Positions 1 to 4,087 of a DNA stretch of 5,459 nucleotides are shown one piece after another. A program made the translations under genes and the position numbers. The notes below the pieces were generated by a model. It saw only the letters and a program-made list of their open reading frames with translations, made no database searches and was not told the DNA's origin. Source of the stretch: Labilithrix luteola. Lineage in GTDB: Bacteria; Myxococcota_A; Polyangia; Polyangiales; Polyangiaceae. The first letter of the stretch is position 1, and every line of letters starts with the position of its first letter. The DNA is taken from NCBI GenBank assembly GCA_026225435.1, contig JAMFST010000903.1:1-5459 (forward strand), read 5' to 3'.

Positions 1-1
1 C

Positions 2-169
2 GAGGTGAAGCTGCTCGGCGAGACCTGCCACCTCGCACATCTGGTGCTCCTTCTCGCGAGGGACGTCTCGTCACGCGGCCTCGAAGGACTTCGCTACAGG
101 GTCATCGACTGCGACGAGGAGCTCATTTCGCTGTGGTGCCGCGACGTGAACGTCACGACCCCGACCTGA
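2..169 (+). CDS. C-terminal fragment of an unrecognised protein (5'-truncated by the window)
   Basis: An open frame enters from the left edge and ends at a TGA at 167-169, giving 55 visible residues that begin EVKLLGETCHLAHL and end SLWCRDVNVTTPT. The fragment looks like a globular C-terminus: a hydrophobic helix-like stretch (HLAHLVLLLARD), then a mixed segment with two cysteines and two acidic clusters. There is no signal peptide, membrane segment or catalytic motif that I can identify, and I do not recognise the family. Codons favour G or C at the third position, which supports real coding. The gene starts upstream of the window. Its stop lies 76 bases before the next likely start, on the same strand. 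Since the next gene appears to have its own promoter, shared transcription is not required. Confidence 0.55.
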   Translation, partial: EVKLLGETCHLAHLVLLLARDVSSRGLEGLRYRVIDCDEELISLWCRDVNVTTPT

Positions 170-233
170 GCGCACGACGCCGCCATGCACTCACGTGACC
201 GCCGAGATCCCCGGCTCCCCTCCCCCGCTCCGC

Positions 234-239
234 TATACT
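234..239 (+). promoter_or_regulatory. -10-like hexamer, possible promoter for a leaderless transcript
   Basis: TATACT at 234-239 stands out in very GC-rich sequence and is close to the sigma-70-type -10 consensus TATAAT. Transcription normally begins about 6-7 bases after such a hexamer, which here is 245-246, exactly at the in-frame GTG of the following gene. No convincing -35 element is seen near 211-216 (CCGGCT) and no Shine-Dalgarno sequence precedes the GTG. The assignment rests on position and sequence only. Confidence 0.4.
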
Positions 240-245
240 TCCTCC

Positions 246-863
246 GTGCCCGATGCCTCCGCGCTCTCCGAACCGTTCGCGGCCTTCCCCGAGGATCCCG
301 CGCACGCCGTCCCCACGCGTCGCGTCCGGAGCACCCTCCTCATCTCCGGGCTCACCGAGCTGCGCGCGCGGAACCTCATCGAGGCGTACACGAAGCAGCT
401 CGACGAGGCGGCGCGCTCCGCCATCCTCGGCGCGGTCGCCGGCGTGTGGTTGTCGGCCGATCTCGCGATGAAGCACTTCGCGGCGGTCGAGGCGCTGCAC
501 CTGTCGACGGAGGTGGCCTTCTCGATCGGCGCGGCGTCCGGCGCGCGCATGCAGAACAGCATGCTGCAGACGGTGCTGCGGATGGCGACGGGCGCGGGGG
601 CGACGCCGTGGACCATCCTGCGGCACTACGGGCGGCTCTGGTCACGCACCTTCGAAGGCGGCGGCGTCTGCATCACGAAGCTCGGACCGAAGGACGCGCG
701 CGTCGCCATCCTGGCGCATCCTCCGTCCCGCTTCGTCTACTTCCGCCACGCCCTCTGCGGCGCGAACAGCTCCGCCGCTCGCCTCCTCGCGCGCACCGCG
801 TCGGTCTCGCTCGAGAGCGGCGCGACGAGCGACGGCATGGCGATGCGCTGGTCGTGGGTGTGA
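246..863 (+). CDS. Uncharacterised myxobacterial-type protein (about 205 aa)
   Basis: This is a soluble protein of about 205 residues with no signal peptide or membrane helix. The core starts near residue 27 (RSTLLISGLTELRARNLIEAY). A helical region containing GVWLSADLAMKHFAAVEALHLS follows, then TPWTILRHYGRLWSRTFEGGG (about 120-140), a beta-rich segment GVCITKLGPKDARVAIL, and a closing MRWSWV. The pattern of an N-terminal helical half, a GGG turn, a 'GPK-A-V' strand and a terminal W-S-W strand resembles uncharacterised, often multi-copy myxobacterial proteins, distantly reminiscent of the TIGR02265/DUF2378 group. I offer that only as a resemblance. I chose GTG 246 because TATACT lies just upstream at leaderless-mRNA spacing. 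An in-frame GTG at 195 would add 17 Pro-rich residues and has no ribosome binding site either. The gene converges on the EthD-type gene with only 3 bases between stops. Function is unknown. Confidence 0.8.
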   Translation: MPDASALSEPFAAFPEDPAHAVPTRRVRSTLLISGLTELRARNLIEAYTKQLDEAARSAILGAVAGVWLSADLAMKHFAAVEALHLSTEVAFSIGAASGARMQNSMLQTVLRMATGAGATPWTILRHYGRLWSRTFEGGGVCITKLGPKDARVAILAHPPSRFVYFRHALCGANSSAARLLARTASVSLESGATSDGMAMRWSWV

Positions 864-866
864 CCC

Positions 867-1187
867 TCACCCCTTCTCGACGACCACTTCGCTGATCTGC
901 ATCACCGGCTGCACGTCGGTGTAGTTCGCGACGTCGCTCATGATCTCCTTGTGGTGCGGGCCCATGCCGGCCTGGAAGGACTCGACCGAGTCGCAGAAGA
1001 GGTGGCACATGCCGATGTACGTCGCCGGGGTGCCCGGGGCGCCGCCGCCGAGACCCTTGTCGATCGTGTAGTACTTGGGGTGGTCGCCCATCTTCGCCTT
1101 GACCATCGGCAGGTGCTTGTCGCGGTAGTACTCGTGATCGAAACGGGCGCCGGGAGTGTTGGGATACAGCACGCTGACCTTGATCAT
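867..1187 (-). CDS. EthD family protein (small dimeric alpha+beta barrel type)
   Basis: A protein of 106 residues, the usual size for single-domain EthD proteins. It opens with MIKVSVLYPNTPGARFDHEY and continues into YYRDKHLPMVKAKMG; the 'F-D-x-x-Y-Y-x-x-x-H-x-P' signature with His25 and Pro27 is the hallmark of EthD and related ferredoxin-like dimeric alpha/beta barrels. The middle (ATYIGMCHLFCDSVESFQAGM) matches the family's second repeat, and the end (ISEVVVEKG) is the closing strand. EthD is named from an ethyl tert-butyl ether degradation locus, but most members are uncharacterised and some modify polyketides or act as small monooxygenase or isomerase-like proteins, so no substrate is inferred. 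I chose ATG 1187 because it gives the family's typical start. A second in-frame ATG at 1196 would add MPR. The purine run GGTAGG (1197-1202) fits the shorter form with a spacer of about 9 bases. The gene is divergent from the tandem array and convergent with its left neighbour. Confidence 0.87.
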   Translation of the reverse strand: MIKVSVLYPNTPGARFDHEYYRDKHLPMVKAKMGDHPKYYTIDKGLGGGAPGTPATYIGMCHLFCDSVESFQAGMGPHHKEIMSDVANYTDVQPVMQISEVVVEKG

Positions 1188-1226
1188 GCGCGGCATCCTA
1201 CCTTTGCCCCTCTTTGACGGACCCGT

Positions 1227-1243
1227 TTCAGGTGTCCCCTGAA
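1227..1243. repeat. Inverted repeat TTCAGG-n5-CCTGAA in the divergent spacer
   Basis: TTCAGG (1227-1232) and CCTGAA (1238-1243) are perfect 6-base inverted arms separated by TGTCC. They lie in the 88-base spacer between the divergent EthD-type gene and the first tandem-array gene, about 33 bases from the latter's ATG. The symmetry and location suit a dimeric regulator's operator, but arms this short occur by chance and no regulator gene is in the window. TTGACG at 1214-1219 could act as a -35 for rightward transcription, but I see no good matching -10. Confidence 0.3.
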
Positions 1244-1264
1244 TCGCTTTCTGCGACGCGTCGT

Positions 1265-1270
1265 AGAGGG
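1265..1270 (+). promoter_or_regulatory. Ribosome binding site for the first tandem-array gene
   Basis: AGAGGG at 1265-1270 lies 5 bases before the ATG at 1276 and matches the Shine-Dalgarno core. It supports the upstream start (MSGV...) over the internal ATG at 1306 (MATWRN), which lacks an equally good site. Confidence 0.55.
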
Positions 1271-1275
1271 CGTGG

Positions 1276-1779
1276 ATGAGCGGGGTTGCAGAGAAGAGTC
1301 TGCCGATGGCGACGTGGCGCAACATCGTCATCGTGATCGACAACGGTCGCGCCCCGGCACACGCCTACGCCGCGCACGGCGCCGAGATGGATCGGCTGGC
1401 GGAGCGGTATCCCGGCAACCTCGGGCGGATGGTGGTCATCCCCGCGGACGCGTCTCCACCCACCGACGAGGCCCGCCGCGCGATCAACGCCATCCTCGAG
1501 CGGCACGCGCACTCGCTGAAGAGCGTGGTGTGCGTCGTGGAAGGGACGGGATTCCAGTCCGCGGTGGTTCGCGCCACCTTGACCACCATGACCTTCACGC
1601 TGCGCAAGATGCGCGGGTGGAAGGTGGTCGGTCATGCAGACGAAGGGTTGGCGCTGCTCGTCGCGCGAACCAGCAGCCCCTCCGAGCTGGAAACGATCGA
1701 TCTCGAGCCGGGGCGGCGCGCGCTCGCCGCCTTGCGGTCGCCCGCCGCGGCGGCGCAATCGACGGCCGCCGGCGCGTGA
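1276..1779 (+). CDS. Tandem-array protein 1, uncharacterised EG-x-GF family
   Basis: A 167-residue protein of unknown function, with no signal peptide or membrane span. It alternates predicted strands and helices: TWRNIVIVIDNG (13-24), the helix AEMDRLAERY (36-45), the strand MVVIPADASPP (52-62), the helix TDEARRAINAILERHAHSLK (63-82), the strand VVCVVEG (84-90), the helix after EGTGF (89-93; SAVVRATLTTM), and a last strand WKVV (115-118) with an acidic helix. The order is compatible with a small alpha/beta sandwich such as the STAS/SpoIIAA class, but that is inference only. The tail after residue 133 is Ala/Pro-rich and probably disordered. It aligns without gaps over residues 1-134 with the next gene (about 75 identities, 56%). 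Many codon differences are third-position and silent, confirming frame and strand. The start is set by the AGAGGG site and by conservation of MSGV in both copies. It lies 40 bases upstream of its paralogue, so cotranscription is likely. Confidence 0.85.
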   Translation: MSGVAEKSLPMATWRNIVIVIDNGRAPAHAYAAHGAEMDRLAERYPGNLGRMVVIPADASPPTDEARRAINAILERHAHSLKSVVCVVEGTGFQSAVVRATLTTMTFTLRKMRGWKVVGHADEGLALLVARTSSPSELETIDLEPGRRALAALRSPAAAAQSTAAGA

Positions 1780-1819
1780 GGCCTAAAGTCCTGGAGATAG
1801 CGCGACGTCCCTTCAGGCG

Positions 1820-2356
1820 ATGAGCGGAGTCCACGACGTCTGTTTGTCGATGACGACCTGGCGCAACATCTGCATGATCGTGGACAACGGTCGCGCCGCC
1901 CCCAGCGCCTACAGCGTGCCGGAGACGGAGCTGAACAAGCTCGTGGCCCGCTACGGCGCGAACTGCGGCATCCTGACGGTCATCCCGGCGGACGCCACGC
2001 AGCCGAGCGAGGAAGCGCGCGCCGCGATCAACGGCTGCCTGGAGCGCAACGCGCACAACCTCAAAGGCGTCGTCTGGGTGGTCGAGGGGCGCGGCTTCGC
2101 GTCGGCCGTGGTGCGCGCGACGCTGACCACCATGGGCCTGGTGCGCCGCAAGATGCAGACGTGGAAGGTGGTCGACAACGTCGAGGAAGGGCTCGGCTGG
2201 TTGAGCACGCGCGTGACGATGCACGGCGACGTGGAGCTGCAGGATGCGCTGCGCGCGATGGCCGAGATCCGCGCGCCGAAGCCGGGCATGCCGCCGGTGA
2301 CCACGCCGGTGAAGAAGACGCGCCGCTGGGCCTGGACGACGAACGACGCGGCCTGA
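1820..2356 (+). CDS. Tandem-array protein 2, uncharacterised EG-x-GF family
   Basis: A 178-residue paralogue of the gene before it, with the same start (MSGV...MTTWRN) and no gaps through residue 134. Conserved blocks are TWRNI, DNGR, VIPADA, EEARAAIN, LER-AH-LK, VV-VVEG-GF (84-93), SAVVRATLTTM and WKVV. The runs around 84-105 are the most conserved and are the best candidates for a functional surface. They contain no classical catalytic signature, so a binding or regulatory role is at least as likely as an enzymatic one. The C-terminal extension (about 135-178) is unrelated to that of copy 1: a short acidic helix (VELQDALRAMAEI) followed by a Pro-rich, basic tail (PVKKTRRWAWTTN). The Shine-Dalgarno sequence is weak (AGG at 1815-1817, too close to the ATG), consistent with reliance on translation of copy 1. 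A perfect palindrome follows the stop directly. Confidence 0.85.
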   Translation: MSGVHDVCLSMTTWRNICMIVDNGRAAPSAYSVPETELNKLVARYGANCGILTVIPADATQPSEEARAAINGCLERNAHNLKGVVWVVEGRGFASAVVRATLTTMGLVRRKMQTWKVVDNVEEGLGWLSTRVTMHGDVELQDALRAMAEIRAPKPGMPPVTTPVKKTRRWAWTTNDAA

Positions 2357-2374
2357 CGCCGCGAGCTCGCGGCG
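2357..2374. terminator. Perfect 18-base palindrome directly after a stop codon (terminator-like hairpin)
   Basis: CGCCGCGAGCTCGCGGCG at 2357-2374 is exactly self-complementary and begins at the base after the TGA of tandem-array protein 2. As RNA it could form a 7-bp all-G/C stem with an AGCU loop. No U-tract follows (CCCCGG comes next), so it is not a canonical intrinsic terminator. It could still stabilise the 3' end, aid Rho-independent pausing, or be a DNA-binding site. GC-rich palindromes are common in such genomes, which limits confidence. Confidence 0.4.
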
Positions 2375-2548
2375 CCCCGGCTCCCAGCCGCCGACACTTG
2401 CCTTCACGTACGCCATTTGGCGACCTGAAGGAAATGCGCGAGCACACACCGGCGCTCTCGAGTTGCGTTGATACGATTGCTTAAGTTCCGCGGGCGCGAG
2501 CCGCTCTACACCTCACGCGGACAGTTTTCCGCCCCAGGGTCCAACCTC
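2375..2548. other. 174-base spacer with no gene; possible promoter of tandem-array protein 3
   Basis: I see no credible open frame here. An A/T-richer patch at about 2463-2490 (TTGCGTTGATACGATTGC and on) contrasts with its surroundings and is the likeliest place for a promoter of the third array gene, but I cannot pair a -35 and a -10 at proper spacing. An in-frame TTG at 2468 could extend the downstream gene by 27 residues; that stretch reads as non-conserved and is treated as untranslated. Confidence 0.3.
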
Positions 2549-3064
2549 ATGGCGTGCGACATCATCACCGAACGGCACGTATGCCTGGTGAACTGGCTGA
2601 CACTGGACGACCCGACCGATCTCGATCGGATCACGGTGGCGGTGCAGGCCGCGCATCAGCGTTACCGCCGTCCGATCGTCTACGTCTCGCGGGTTGCGGA
2701 GACGCTACCGCCTCCGACCGAGCGCTTTCGCAAGGCGCTGCCGGTGAAATTCCCGCCGCTGCTCGCCATGGCCCCGCAGATTCACGCTGTCTTCGAGGGG
2801 CGCGGATTCATGAACGCCGTGAAGATCGCAGCTCTGTCCGCTGTCGTCTTGCTCATCGGCAAGCGGCAGACCTTCGTCGTTCACTCCACCGCGGCGGAGC
2901 TCACGGCGAGCCTCTCTCACGAGGATGCGCTGCTCGTCGACAGGGCTTATGACCGTGCCATCGACGCGCAGGCGCACCGCTCGGCAGAGCTGCTACGAGC
3001 GCACGTCACCCCAGGTCACTACGGCGGCGCTGGCCGAGGACACGCTGCCAACGGCGTACATTAG
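2549..3064 (+). CDS. Tandem-array protein 3, diverged EG-x-GF family member
   Basis: A 171-residue protein distantly related to the two genes upstream. The clearest shared block is IHAVFEGRGFMNAVKIAALS (78-97), matching VVWVVEGRGFASAVVRATLT of copy 2. After it comes a shared-looking RKMQTWKVV / GKRQTFVVH strand (about 104-112) and a following acidic helix. Secondary-structure order agrees: an N-terminal strand (HVCLVNWLTL), a helix, a strand (RPIVYVSRVA, 41-50), the PPPTERFRKALP segment and a helix. It lacks the TWRN start, the DNGR motif and the VIPADA motif. Its FMNAVKIAALSAVVLLIG helix is unusually hydrophobic but probably a buried helix, not a membrane span. I chose ATG 2549 for its AGGG at 2536-2539 (spacer 9) and for matching domain length; a TTG at 2468 is the alternative. 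The last 23 residues are encoded antisense to the end of the condensing-enzyme gene. Function is unknown. Confidence 0.75.
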   Translation: MACDIITERHVCLVNWLTLDDPTDLDRITVAVQAAHQRYRRPIVYVSRVAETLPPPTERFRKALPVKFPPLLAMAPQIHAVFEGRGFMNAVKIAALSAVVLLIGKRQTFVVHSTAAELTASLSHEDALLVDRAYDRAIDAQAHRSAELLRAHVTPGHYGGAGRGHAANGVH

Positions 3065-4075
3065 TACAGTGTCACCTGGTTTGATCCGCCCGCGCGACGC
3101 TGCTGCGTGAAGGTTGACGGGAAGGAGCGCGGCACCGACGTTCCCGAATTCGGGGAACGTGTCCACCACGCGATCGGCAGGGATGCCAAGGACGCCCGCG
3201 GCGAAGCTCGCGAACCACGCCATCGGCGTGTTGCAGACGACGACGTCGATGTCCTTCATGGACACGCCCGCGTCGCGCAGCGCACCGTCAGCACAAATCC
3301 GCAGCTGAGCCTCCGCCGTCTCGGCGAGAATCCGCCCGCTTCCAGGAGTGCAGCGCATCGTCATGCGGCGTTCGCCGCTGCTCGGCTCGTAATAGAAGGT
3401 CTCGCAGGTCTCGGTGGTGGGGATGGTGTGTCCCCCTTCGAACCCCGACCCGTCGTCCTGGAGACCGATGATGAACGCGCCCGCGCCGTCACCGAGAAAC
3501 CACGAGAGCGAGTCACCGTCGTCCGAGACGCGCGAGTAGGCGCAGGACGCCGCCACGAGGATGTTCCGATAGCGGCCCGATTCGACGAGGGCGCTCGCCA
3601 TCTGGAGCGCGACGAGGGATCCCGCGCACGCCGATTCGATATTCCACGCGGGCCGGCGCAAGCCGAGCTCCTTGGCGAGGAAGGCCGCGTTGCCGATGCC
3701 GAGCTGATCGGGAACGAAGGAGCTCACGAGCGCGAGATCGATGTCATTCGGCTGCATGCCGAGGAGGCCAAGAACCCGGCGTGACGCCGCGACCTCGTGC
3801 TCGAGAATGGTCTCTCCCTGGCTCAGGATGCGGCGCTCGACGGTCCCGCGGAACGGGTCGTCGAGGTAGGGCTGCATCGCTCGCGAGAACGCGTCCGAGG
3901 ACGGGTTCGGCGCACCACCGGCGGCAAAGACCTTGGCCAGCGTCTTCTCCTCGGCCGAGGCCACGAGCTCCGGAAAGCGCTCGCGGTAGTAGGCGTTCGT
4001 CCGCACCTGCTTCGGCATGTCAGCTGCAACCGCGCGAATTGCCGCGCGAAGACCTTTCCCGTTCCTGGTTTCCAT
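2993..4075 (-). CDS. KASIII/FabH-like condensing enzyme with Asn in place of the catalytic His
   Basis: A 360-residue thiolase-fold protein, a little longer than FabH (about 320-330). The N-terminal half has DIDLALVSSFVPDQLGIGNA (111-130), then the nucleophile motif ESACAGSL with Cys150 (codon 3626-3628), and FLGDGAGAFIIG (193-204), the usual KASIII 'F-x-G-D-G-A-G-A' turn. The C-terminal half has DIDVVVCNTPMAWFA (275-289), where FabH carries V-P-H-Q-A-N; the expected His is Asn282. The third catalytic position is kept in FPEFGNVGAALLP (Asn312). The family makes C-C bonds from acyl-CoA/acyl-ACP or, in specialised members (CerJ, ChlB3), transfers acyl groups to O or N. The altered triad and the ThDP enzyme partner argue against housekeeping FabH and for specialised metabolism. 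I chose ATG 4075 because GAGG lies 8 bases upstream and the first strand starts near residue 10. It lies 10 bases after the ThDP gene. Its 3' end overlaps the convergent array gene by 72 bases. Confidence 0.9.
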   Translation of the reverse strand: METRNGKGLRAAIRAVAADMPKQVRTNAYYRERFPELVASAEEKTLAKVFAAGGAPNPSSDAFSRAMQPYLDDPFRGTVERRILSQGETILEHEVAASRRVLGLLGMQPNDIDLALVSSFVPDQLGIGNAAFLAKELGLRRPAWNIESACAGSLVALQMASALVESGRYRNILVAASCAYSRVSDDGDSLSWFLGDGAGAFIIGLQDDGSGFEGGHTIPTTETCETFYYEPSSGERRMTMRCTPGSGRILAETAEAQLRICADGALRDAGVSMKDIDVVVCNTPMAWFASFAAGVLGIPADRVVDTFPEFGNVGAALLPVNLHAAASRGRIKPGDTVLMYAVGSVSSASAAVVTWGDVRS

Positions 4076-4083
4076 CAGAATTA

Positions 4084-4087
4084 CCTC
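4084..4087 (-). promoter_or_regulatory. Ribosome binding site of the KASIII-like gene, overlapping the upstream stop codon
   Basis: Read on the - strand, the sequence is TGAGGTAATTCTGATG: GAGG (4087-4084) sits 8 bases before the ATG at 4075 and shares bases with the TGA stop (4088-4086) of the ThDP enzyme gene. Ribosomes ending the first gene would sit over the start region of the second, an arrangement typical of translational coupling and coordinated protein amounts. Confidence 0.65.

Noticed and set aside
153..626. - strand open frame (157 codons) opposite the 246-863 gene
   Set aside because: Arg-rich shadow without a domain; the + strand frame has a coherent hydrophobic pattern and an upstream -10-like site.
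185..895. + strand frame from ATG 185, overlapping the chosen 246-863 frame
   Set aside because: Although it starts with ATG, its product is very rich in Arg and His and lacks protein-like patterning; frame 3 (GTG 195/246) reads as a plausible folded protein.
1214..1245. Sigma-70 promoter from TTGACG (1214-1219) toward the array
   Set aside because: No -10-like hexamer is found at 16-18 bases spacing; TGAATC at 1240 is 20 bases away.
1595..2449. Long - strand open frame (284 codons) across both array genes
   Set aside because: Third-position differences between the two paralogues are silent only in the + frame; the - strand product is Arg/His/Ala-rich, typical of GC-rich antisense shadows.
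2468..2470. TTG as start of array protein 3
   Set aside because: The 27 extra residues show no similarity to the other copies; ATG 2549 has an AGGG at proper spacing.
2808..2865. Hydrophobic stretch in array protein 3 as a transmembrane helix
   Set aside because: It aligns with the soluble post-EG-x-GF helix of copies 1 and 2, contains Lys and Asn at its start, and is better explained as a buried helix.
3107..3784. + strand open frame (225 codons) opposite the KASIII-like gene
   Set aside because: It lies wholly antisense to a gene with clear catalytic motifs; the product is Arg/Gly/His-rich with no recognisable domain.
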